Shown: piece after piece, positions 1 through 5,996 of the stretch
How positions within the stretch are numbered: position 1 is the stretch's first letter
Layout of the letters: every line of letters begins with the position of its first letter
Assembly (NCBI GenBank): GCA_025465385.1
Contig: JAODNG010000373.1
Coordinates: 1 to 10,024, forward strand
Direction: 5' to 3'
Length of the DNA stretch: 10,024 bases
Origin: Pseudonocardiales bacterium
Lineage (GTDB): Bacteria; Actinomycetota; Actinomycetes; Mycobacteriales; Pseudonocardiaceae
Translations under genes and position numbers: made by a program
The notes under the pieces: model-generated
Databases searched by the model: none
Told to the model about the DNA's origin: nothing
What the model saw: only the letters and a program-made list of their open reading frames with translations

Positions 1-1130
1 GTGGCCGGGCCGAGGCCGTGCAGGGCAACCCCGTAGATGGTGGGGAACATGAGTGACAGGCAGAACGAGACCAAGACCAGCGCCACGACCCCCGTGATGT
101 TGGGTGCGGCCACGGCGTAGAGACACAGCAGCACAGCGAGGACGGCGAGGACGGCCATTACCTTCGTCGCGCGGATCTTTCCGATCACCCAGGTCATCAG
201 GAATCGGGACAGCAGGAAAATGATCAGGCTGACCTGCAGCAGGTAGCCGCCGAGCTCCAGACTGCCGTTGATGGCCTGCTGGACGTACTGCAGGAGGAAG
301 GTCCACGTGCAGACCTGCGCGGCGACGTTGAAGAACTGGGCCACCACACCGAACCGGTACCGCTTGTTGTTCCAGAGCATCCGGGCTAGCGCGCCCTTGC
401 TGGTGTCACCGACATTGGGAAACTCCTCGATGATCTTGGGCGCTCTCTGGGTGGCAATCACGACCCAGATGGCCAAGAGCAGCATGCCGAGCCCGAGGTA
501 GGGACCCATCACGGCGCCGAGCTGCCCCGCACGGATAGCTCGGACCTGCTCCGGCGTGGCGGAGGTCAGGTCCACTGGGGAATCCAGCTTCGGCAAGATC
601 AGGGTCGCGGCGATCAGCACGCCGATGTTGGTGCCCAGCGGGTTGAACGCCTGCGCGAAGTTCAGCCGCCGGGTCGCCGTCTCCTCCGGCCCCAAGGAGA
701 TCACGTAGGGGTTGGCCGAGGTTTCCAAGATGGAGCACCCGGCGGCTAGAGCGAACAGCGCGACCAGGAATGCCTCGTAGGTCAGAATCTTGCTCGCGGG
801 ATAGAACAGGAATGCCCCAGCGGCGGCCAAGCCCAGGCCGGTCAGCAACCCGGCCTTATAGCCGAACCGCTCGTTGATTAAGGCCGCCGGCAGGGCGAGG
901 AGGAAGTAGGCACCGAAGTAGGCCAACTGGACCAGGCTGGCCTGGAACGTACTCATCTCGAAGATGTGTTTGAAACCGGCCACCATCGGCGTGGTGAGGT
1001 CGGCCGCGATCCCCCAAGCCGTGAAGCAGCCGATGAGGACCACGAAGAGCAAACCCATCTTGGGATAGACAAGGCGCTGTTTCATCGGCATCGCGCGCTC
1101 GGCGTCGTGGTTCGAGACTGCTTGCGCCAT
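1..1130 (-). CDS. FucP-type MFS sugar permease (3' end cut by window edge)
   Basis: Integral membrane sugar:proton symporter of the FucP branch of the major facilitator superfamily; it probably imports a monosaccharide across the cytoplasmic membrane. I translated 376 residues from the ATG at 1128-1130; no stop is reached, so about 60 residues are probably missing compared with E. coli FucP (about 438). FucP-like landmarks are FQASLVQLAYFGAYF (62-76), ETSANPYV (136-143, containing the family's conserved membrane glutamate), RRLNFAQAFNPLGTNIG (154-170) and FPTIYGVALHGLG (362-374). Many hydrophobic segments are visible between them. GAAGGGA about 10 bases upstream serves as ribosome binding site. 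It follows the PfkB kinase gene by 37 bases on the same strand, so the two are likely one operon and the sugar may be the kinase substrate, possibly fructose. The TM1 aspartate of E. coli FucP is not at the aligned place, so L-fucose should not be assumed. Family is confident, substrate is not. Confidence 0.88.
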   Translation of the reverse strand, partial: MAQAVSNHDAERAMPMKQRLVYPKMGLLFVVLIGCFTAWGIAADLTTPMVAGFKHIFEMSTFQASLVQLAYFGAYFLLALPAALINERFGYKAGLLTGLGLAAAGAFLFYPASKILTYEAFLVALFALAAGCSILETSANPYVISLGPEETATRRLNFAQAFNPLGTNIGVLIAATLILPKLDSPVDLTSATPEQVRAIRAGQLGAVMGPYLGLGMLLLAIWVVIATQRAPKIIEEFPNVGDTSKGALARMLWNNKRYRFGVVAQFFNVAAQVCTWTFLLQYVQQAINGSLELGGYLLQVSLIIFLLSRFLMTWVIGKIRATKVMAVLAVLAVLLCLYAVAAPNITGVVALVLVSFCLSLMFPTIYGVALHGLGPA

Positions 1131-1167
1131 GGCGGACACGTCCCTTCGAGAACTTCAGTGATGGACC

Positions 1168-2148
1168 TCAGGTGGTCGGCAAGTGGTTATGTCCCGTGCT
1201 CGTCGCGTCGCTGGAGCAGTCCCGGGCCGCGAGCAGCGCGTCGACCTCGGCTCGTGTCGGCGGATTGGCACCCGGCCGGGAACATGTGATTGCCGCGGTC
1301 AGGGCCGCGGCGTCCACGATGCTGACAAGGGTCGACTCGTCGATCGCCACTAGTGCCTCGCGGCGCGAACCGCCGATGAGGTCGGCCCGGTGCAGCGCCT
1401 CGAGAAGCCCGGAGGTGAAGGAATCACCCGCGCCGACGGTGTCCACCAAGTCAATCGGCACGGCCGGCCGGTACAACTCAACGCCGGCGGAGAGGGCGTA
1501 GACCCCCACTCCACCGCGGGTCACCATCACAAGCGCTGGTCCTAACGCCAGCCAGTCCTGTGCCACGAGCTCATCGGGCTGGTCGGGATAAAGCCACCGA
1601 AGGTCTTCGTCGCTGACCTTGACAACGTCGGAAAGGGCAACCAGACGCTCGATGCCCGTCCGCGCCTGCGCCGCGTCACCCAGCAGCGCCGGCCGTACAT
1701 TCGGGTCGTAGGAGATCGTCACCCGACCCCTCGTGCGCTCCCGCTCGACCAGGTCCATGACGTTCGCGTTGCCCGGCTGAAGGGCCGTCGCCAGCGAACC
1801 GGTGTGCAGGCAGCGGGTCTCGATCGGCAGGGGTGCGAGGACGGGCATGTCCCATTCGATCCGGAAGTCGTACGACGCGACACCCGCGGCGAGCGTGGCG
1901 ATCGCGAGGCTGGTCGACATGCCGTGAGAGGGACCTCCGTTGACACGGACGCCACTGGCCCGCAGATGCTCCAAGATCATCTCACCGAACCCGTCGTGCC
2001 CGAGGAGCGTCATGAGCGTCACCGGAACACCCAGCCGCGCCAGACCGAGCGCGACGTTAGCCGGGCTACCGCCCGGATGGGCGACGAACGTCCGACCTCG
2101 ACGCTGGCCGACCAGGTCGACAAGCGCCTCCCCGACGACAACAAACAT
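1168..2148 (-). CDS. PfkB/ribokinase-family sugar kinase, probable fructokinase
   Basis: Cytoplasmic ATP-dependent sugar kinase; by resemblance to ScrK-type fructokinases it probably phosphorylates fructose or a related hexose. From the ATG at 2146-2148 it is 326 residues, a normal length. The N-terminus MFVVVGEALVDLVGQ is the typical first strand. PfkB signature 1 is visible as GGSPANVALGLARLG (about 26-40). Signature 2 is DTVGAGDSFTSG (about 236-247) with the catalytic aspartate in GAGD. The adenine-side segment VMVTRGGVGVY is at about 207-217. The frame stays open upstream, with starts at 2154 (ATG) and 2187 (GTG). I prefer 2148 because GGGTGG lies 8 bases before it and the family fold begins there; 2154 is nearly as good. 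The FucP-type permease gene starts 37 bases after the stop, suggesting uptake coupled to phosphorylation. Exact sugar specificity is inferred, not shown. Confidence 0.88.
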   Translation of the reverse strand: MFVVVGEALVDLVGQRRGRTFVAHPGGSPANVALGLARLGVPVTLMTLLGHDGFGEMILEHLRASGVRVNGGPSHGMSTSLAIATLAAGVASYDFRIEWDMPVLAPLPIETRCLHTGSLATALQPGNANVMDLVERERTRGRVTISYDPNVRPALLGDAAQARTGIERLVALSDVVKVSDEDLRWLYPDQPDELVAQDWLALGPALVMVTRGGVGVYALSAGVELYRPAVPIDLVDTVGAGDSFTSGLLEALHRADLIGGSRREALVAIDESTLVSIVDAAALTAAITCSRPGANPPTRAEVDALLAARDCSSDATSTGHNHLPTT

Positions 2149-2380
2149 CGCCATCACCACCCGGACCGAGCGCAGCGGCGCAAGCACAACTCGAGCTCGG
2201 CGAGCTGGCGGGGAGCATCGCGTAGCTCGCCGTGTGTCACCTGGTCCTCACGATCGCGCGTACCCGAGTCGCCCATGTCCAGTACATACCGGCTCGACCG
2301 GGCACGTGACACCACCAGTCGTGTCGCGATCCCCCGGGCCCGGTGCGTGCTTCGCGGCGGTCCCGCCCACAGCGGGCGCG

Positions 2381-2433
2381 AGTATCAAAACCCGCGCTCT
2401 CGGCGACTGCCACACCGACTGGAAACGATGCCG
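2381..2433 (-). promoter_or_regulatory. Possible promoter/operator for the kinase-permease operon
   Basis: Read on the minus strand, GATACT (2386-2381) follows TTTT and resembles a -10 hexamer at four of six positions; no convincing -35 lies at the right distance. About 35 bases further upstream, TGGAAACGATGCCG (plus strand 2420-2433) has a good left half of the LacI-family operator pattern TGGAAACG but a poor right half. A LacI-type regulator would fit a sugar operon, but no regulator gene is in the window. A leader of over 200 bases would result, which makes this promoter doubtful. Confidence 0.15.
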
Positions 2434-2438
2434 CTCCC

Positions 2439-2512
2439 CTAGCCGCTAGTCGTCCGATTGGACTCCGATGCCAAGCGCGGGACATCCACCCAGGGCATGA
2501 TTGACAATGTCA
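2439..2512. promoter_or_regulatory. Cluster of three short inverted repeats upstream of the F420 enzyme
   Basis: Three perfect inverted repeats lie within 74 bases: CTAGC-C-GCTAG (2439-2449), GTCC-GATT-GGAC (2452-2463) and TGACA-A-TGTCA (2502-2512). The last contains TTGACA (2501-2506), a perfect -35-type hexamer, though no good -10 is seen 16-18 bases downstream. It lies 33 bases before the chosen start of the LLM gene, so a regulator bound there could block transcription. The rest of the 2149-2545 intergenic region contains a small GC hairpin (CCCGC 2362-2366 with GCGGG 2372-2376) and no gene I can support. Function is inferred from position and symmetry only. Confidence 0.25.
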
Positions 2513-2536
2513 CTCCAGTCATTCGACGGGCGGGAT

Positions 2537-2540
2537 GGAG
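2537..2540 (+). promoter_or_regulatory. Ribosome binding site deciding the LLM gene start
   Basis: GGAG (within GGATGGAG, 2533-2540) is 5 bases before the ATG at 2546. The same frame is open from a TTG at 2501, but that codon lacks a comparable site and the extra 15 residues do not resemble the family's N-terminus, whereas MEIGYTL does. Confidence 0.6.
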
Positions 2541-2545
2541 CGGGC

Positions 2546-3538
2546 ATGGAGATCGGATACACCCTGATGACCGAGCAATCCGGGCCTACCGACCTGGTGA
2601 ACTACGCGGTGGGCGCCGAGCAGGCCGGGTTCGCGTTCGAGGTTTGCAGTGATCACTACTTCCCGTGGCTGGACGCCCAGGGCCATGCACCGAACGCCTG
2701 GACGGTGCTTGGCGCCGTCGCGCAGGCCACCGAGCGCGTTGAGCTCATGACCTATGTGACGTGCCCGATCATGCGGTACCACCCCACCGTGGTGGCCCAA
2801 CAAGCGGCCACGGTGGGGCTGCTGTCAGGCGACCGGTTCACCCTGGGACTGGGGTCTGGGGAGAACCTCAATGAGCACGTGGTGGGGCGCGGCTGGCCGT
2901 CGGTCACGGTGCGCCACAAGATGCTCGTCGAGGCGTTGAAGATTATCAATGCGCTGTTCGATGGCGGTTACGTGACCCGGCGCGGCCAGCATTACCAAGT
3001 CGACTCGGCGAAACTGTGGGACCTGCCGACGCAGCGGGTGCCGATCGCGGTGGCGGTGTCAGGCGCCCAATCTTGCGAATTGTTCGCCCCGCTGGCCGAC
3101 CACATGATCGCCGTCGAGCCGAACGCCGAATTGGCCAAGATGTGGAACGCCGCGCGACCCGGAAAGAGCACCAGCCGCCGGATCGGTCAGTTGCCGATCT
3201 GCTTCGACGCTGATCGACAGACCGCGATTGCGCGGGCGCACGAGCAATTCCGCTGGTTCGGCGGGGGTTGGAAGGTCAACGCAGAGCTGCCCTCCACGGC
3301 CGGGTTCGCCGCCGCAAACCAGTTCGTCCGGCCGGAAGATGTCGCCGAACACATCTCCTGTGGACCAGACCTCGACTCACATGTGGCGGCAGCAAGGCCC
3401 TTCGCCGAGGCGGGGTTCACGGATCTCGCGCTGGTGCAGATTGGCGGCGCTCCGCAGCACCAACGGCCCTTCCTCGACTACGCCAAGGACAAGCTGCTGC
3501 CCGCGCTGCGCGCCGAATTCGGGACTCGCTTCCGGTAG
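2546..3538 (+). CDS. F420-dependent LLM-class oxidoreductase, G6PDH-like family
   Basis: Soluble TIM-barrel enzyme of the luciferase-like (bacterial luciferase/FGD) superfamily that should use coenzyme F420 for hydride transfer to or from an organic substrate. It is 330 residues, close to M. tuberculosis FGD1 (336). The segment SDHYFPW (35-41) matches the FGD motif holding D39, H40 and W44, giving D36, H37 and W41 here. GSGENLNE (103-110) places E106 where FGD has the catalytic E109. These support F420 binding and the same general chemistry. However, where FGD1 has K198 for the glucose-6-phosphate phosphate group, this protein reads AVEPNAEL (189-196) with no lysine, and the basic residues matching K259 and R283 are not evident either. 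I therefore infer a different substrate, not glucose-6-phosphate. It is divergent from the sugar kinase operon and convergent with the next gene, with only 3 bases between stop codons. Physiological reaction unknown. Confidence 0.9.
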   Translation: MEIGYTLMTEQSGPTDLVNYAVGAEQAGFAFEVCSDHYFPWLDAQGHAPNAWTVLGAVAQATERVELMTYVTCPIMRYHPTVVAQQAATVGLLSGDRFTLGLGSGENLNEHVVGRGWPSVTVRHKMLVEALKIINALFDGGYVTRRGQHYQVDSAKLWDLPTQRVPIAVAVSGAQSCELFAPLADHMIAVEPNAELAKMWNAARPGKSTSRRIGQLPICFDADRQTAIARAHEQFRWFGGGWKVNAELPSTAGFAAANQFVRPEDVAEHISCGPDLDSHVAAARPFAEAGFTDLALVQIGGAPQHQRPFLDYAKDKLLPALRAEFGTRFR

Positions 3539-3541
3539 GGC

Positions 3542-4630
3542 CTAGTTTTGCCGGTTCTTCTGGTAGCGGCGGCCCCAGGTTGCGCTGCGTACTGTGTCGG
3601 TTGATTCGAGTCCGGATCCCAGGGCGCCGCCGATGGTGGCCAGGGAGGAGACCAGCCAGGCCAGCCGGAAGTAGTCGGCGAAGCTGACCGGTCGGCCGAT
3701 CGCCTTGGAGAACACCTCCGGAACCACCACGAACCAGCCGGTGAAGATGTTGCCGACAAGCAGCACCCCATACGACACCAACACCCCGATCGCAAGGGTC
3801 AACAGAGTCGCGGCGTTGTAGAGCCGGATTCGCCGACGTTCCCGCGGGTCGGGAACCTTGGGGCGCTGCCACAGTTGGTGGTTCGCAACCAACCAGCCGA
3901 TGATCGCGACCAACGACACAACATTGGCCACCCACAACCGCACCGTGCTCATCTCCGCGCTGACCTGCCACACCGGGCTAGACACCAACCCGAAAGCCGC
4001 GGTAGCCACGGCCGCGGCCAGCGCGTTGCGCAACCCCAGCACCAGGCGCCACGGCCGGTTGACCCGTACCATCCCGGCCAACATCCGCCACTGTCCCGCC
4101 GAACTGGCCAACTGCACATCAATGTCATCATCATCGGGTTCCGCCTGATACAGGCTGGGCACCCGATTTTCAAGCCGATCCAGCGGCTGACCACTCCCCT
4201 CCCCAGCAACCCACTCGAGAATCAGCCCCACAACAATGTCCCGAGCCTGCTCAGCCGGGTTAACCACCTTCAACGCCGGAACAACAAGCACCGCCGCGGC
4301 CGCCTTCCGGCTCAGCTCAGCCACCACCGGACGGCCATTCTTGTGCACCGGCAGATCAGTCAGGCAAACCGCGAAATCCCACCCCTCCTCCTCCCGCCGC
4401 TGAGCAGCCAGATCCACCAACCGATCCCCACGACTATCCCCACCACGCTGCAACGTCTCAGAAACCATCACCACCTCATAACGCATCCCTTCCCTCGGCT
4501 GATCAGCCAACAACCCCGGCAACTCCCCCGCCAACCGCCGGGCAATCTCCGTAGGAAGCCCCGGATCCGCCAACAACCCCACCACAATGCGCTGCCCACG
4601 ACCCCCCGTCTGCCCAACCAACCGACCCAT
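3542..4630 (-). CDS. Membrane protein of unknown function: N-terminal alpha/beta domain plus about four TM segments
   Basis: Not recognised as a characterised gene. The chosen ATG (4628-4630) gives 362 residues; in-frame ATGs at 4648 and 4666 are possible, but only 4630 has a strong ribosome binding site. Residues about 12-140 look like a soluble alternating strand/helix domain: strands RIVVGLLAD (14-22) and YEVVMVSE (51-58), then CLTDLPVHKNGRPVVAE (89-105) and AAAAVLVVPAL (110-120). The CLTDLP...GRPVVAE segment looks like a conserved motif. An acidic stretch EPDDDDID (164-171) precedes hydrophobic segments at about 194-216, 231-250, 271-293 (perhaps continuing into a short one after it) and 322-340, so the C-terminal half is membrane-embedded. 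Relatives may carry a methylene-tetrahydrofolate dehydrogenase label in databases; I see nothing supporting that activity. Convergent with the F420 enzyme and divergent from the DUF2267 gene. The first half uses many T- and G-ending codons, unlike its neighbours. Confidence 0.8.
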   Translation of the reverse strand: MGRLVGQTGGRGQRIVVGLLADPGLPTEIARRLAGELPGLLADQPREGMRYEVVMVSETLQRGGDSRGDRLVDLAAQRREEEGWDFAVCLTDLPVHKNGRPVVAELSRKAAAAVLVVPALKVVNPAEQARDIVVGLILEWVAGEGSGQPLDRLENRVPSLYQAEPDDDDIDVQLASSAGQWRMLAGMVRVNRPWRLVLGLRNALAAAVATAAFGLVSSPVWQVSAEMSTVRLWVANVVSLVAIIGWLVANHQLWQRPKVPDPRERRRIRLYNAATLLTLAIGVLVSYGVLLVGNIFTGWFVVVPEVFSKAIGRPVSFADYFRLAWLVSSLATIGGALGSGLESTDTVRSATWGRRYQKNRQN

Positions 4631-4636
4631 CGAAAT

Positions 4637-4643
4637 CCCCTCT
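4637..4643 (-). promoter_or_regulatory. Ribosome binding site of the membrane-protein gene
   Basis: On the minus strand AGAGGGG ends 6 bases before the ATG at 4630. This spacing and purine richness favour that start over the two upstream in-frame ATGs. Confidence 0.6.
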
Positions 4644-4828
4644 CGCCCCATCAACACCACCCACACCCCATCCCCTCACACCCGACCACACCCCCACCTA
4701 AGTCGCCATCCAAGCTGCTGCCCCCCACCAACAGGAATGAAGCAGAACTCTGGCTATGGGACCCGCTCAAGAGCGTCTCCGGTCGTGCCGCCGCCGGGTT
4801 CTGGACTGCCGTAGCCAGCTGGGGCCGA

Positions 4829-4870
4829 TGTTTTTGAACTCGTTTAGTGTGGGACGGAAATTCGTCATGG
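4829..4870 (+). promoter_or_regulatory. AT-richer patch, candidate promoter of the DUF2267 gene
   Basis: The divergent intergenic region 4631-4942 holds no supportable gene. Its left part (to about 4705) is the continuation of a C-rich, G-poor stretch. At 4829-4870 the base composition drops sharply toward A and T. TTGAAC (4834-4839) could be a -35 box, with GAAATT (4857-4862) 17 bases later as a weak -10; TAGTGT (4845-4850) is an alternative TANNNT-type -10. GACGGAAATTCGTC (4854-4867) is an imperfect inverted repeat. All are modest matches, offered because the composition change and position fit a promoter. Confidence 0.25.
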
Positions 4871-4942
4871 CAGGTCGAATCGGGCCGGACGCGGCGCGCG
4901 TACCGTCCCGGACACCACCCTGCGAGCATCGAGGCCAACGCC

Positions 4943-5737
4943 ATGAACTACGACACCTTCGTGACCACAGTGGCACGGCTGGCGCGGACCGACCGAGCGG
5001 GGACCGAGCGGGCGATTCGCGCAACGTTGCAGACCCTCGCCGAGCATGTGACCCGCGAGGAGGCACGTCAGGTCGCTGGGCTGCTCCCTGTCGAGGTGGG
5101 CGCCTGGCTGCACACTAGCTCGTGGGGGGCGCAGCGCTTCGATGTCGACGAGTTTGTGCGCCGGATCAGCGAGCGCGCAGAGGTTGATCTCTCCACCGCA
5201 CAACGTTATGCCGCGGCCGTCTTCACCGCATTGAGCCAGGCGGTCCCCGAGGAGTACGACAACATCGTGGCCCAACTGCCGAGGGACTTCACGCCGCTGC
5301 TCAGCCGAGGCCCGGACATTGAGGCAGTGCCGGCCGCGAAGTTCCTCTCGCAGGTCGCCGACCGCACCGGGCTCGACCTGGATGGCGCCCGGCGGGCTAC
5401 CGAAGCAGTGTTGCAGACGTTGGCCGAACGCATCGCGGGCGGCGAGGTCAGGGATCTCATGCTGTGGTTACCCGTAGAGATGCACGAGCCACTCAAACGC
5501 GGCGTTGCAGAGAGCAACGGCGTGGCGCGGAAGATCCCGCTGGACCGTTTCGTCATGCGGGTCGCCGAGTGCGAGGGAGTGGATCTCGAGCAGGCGGTCG
5601 CGCATACCCGGGGGGTGTTGACGACGTTGCGCGAGATGATCCCGGATGAGGAACTCCGGGATATCACCGACCAGCTACCGAGGGAGTACGACGCGCTGCT
5701 GCTGGGACGGCGGGACTCATCTCGCCCGCGGCGCTGA
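4943..5737 (+). CDS. Tandem DUF2267 protein (four related helical units)
   Basis: Soluble, probably all-helical protein of unknown biochemical role, 264 residues from the ATG at 4943 with GAGG 8 bases upstream. The frame is open back to a GTG at 4847, but that extension looks non-coding. The sequence consists of four repeats, each starting with an F-x(3)-[VI] helix and ending with a LP motif: FVTTVARLA (6) to LLPVEV (47-52); FVRRISERA (71) to QLPRDF (111-116); FLSQVADRT (134) to WLPVEM (175-180); FVMRVAECE (203) to QLPREY (244-249). Units 1 and 3 resemble each other, as do 2 and 4, so a two-unit DUF2267 domain has been duplicated. Single-domain family members are usually about half this length. 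No signal peptide or membrane segment is seen. DUF2267 proteins are common in actinobacteria, often near stress genes, but I know of no established activity. The C-terminus is a short basic tail. Confidence 0.87.
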   Translation: MNYDTFVTTVARLARTDRAGTERAIRATLQTLAEHVTREEARQVAGLLPVEVGAWLHTSSWGAQRFDVDEFVRRISERAEVDLSTAQRYAAAVFTALSQAVPEEYDNIVAQLPRDFTPLLSRGPDIEAVPAAKFLSQVADRTGLDLDGARRATEAVLQTLAERIAGGEVRDLMLWLPVEMHEPLKRGVAESNGVARKIPLDRFVMRVAECEGVDLEQAVAHTRGVLTTLREMIPDEELRDITDQLPREYDALLLGRRDSSRPRR

Positions 5738-5763
5738 ACGCGGAGATTCGAGCTGCCAATCAG

Positions 5764-5833
5764 GAGCCCATAAAATATCTCACTCGCCAGGCACAACGGT
5801 ACGGGACTATATATGGTGAGGGGGCTCTCTTTT
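5764..5833 (+). terminator. AT-rich self-complementary element, possible terminator after the DUF2267 gene
   Basis: Starting 26 bases after the DUF2267 stop, GAGCCC (5764-5769) is complementary to GGGCTC (5822-5827), and nested inside it CTCAC (5779-5783) pairs with GTGAG (5816-5820). A TTTT run follows at 5830-5833. The arms are separated by an AT-rich stretch (ataaaatat at 5770-5778 and tatatat in 5808-5814), very unusual in this GC-rich window. The large loop and asymmetric internal bulge are poor for a classic intrinsic terminator, so it may instead be a structured RNA element or a promoter-like region. The remaining gene-free bases up to 5996 show nothing I can support. Confidence 0.3.
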
Positions 5834-5996
5834 AGTACGCATTTCACACAGCGTGCTCAGGCGTAGGATCATGCACGCAGCGAGTGACCATTCGTCGACT
5901 AATGCATCGACGGTTCAGACTTGCCATGCTGGCCGCTGTTGCGGCTCTCACGCCAATGGCCTGTCGATCCGATCCCCGTCGCTCCGCCCGAACGCC

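Noticed and set aside
2362..2376. GC-rich hairpin CCCGC-ccaca-GCGGG as a terminator
   Set aside because: The stem is only 5 pairs, has no T-run on either strand, and does not follow a gene end.
1804..2449. Two long overlapping plus-strand frames opposite the sugar kinase
   Set aside because: Both read as Arg/Ser/Pro-rich antisense shadows of high-GC coding DNA, while the minus strand has clear PfkB signatures.
2237..2485. 82-codon minus-strand frame in the intergenic region upstream of the kinase
   Set aside because: Arg/Gly/Trp-rich with no recognisable motif and no good ribosome binding site; it overlaps the region expected to hold promoters.
3875..4837. 320-codon plus-strand open frame opposite the membrane-protein gene
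   Set aside because: Its product is a low-complexity Pro/His/Arg/Gln sequence caused by the C/A-rich strand; the opposite strand has domain structure, membrane segments and a ribosome binding site.
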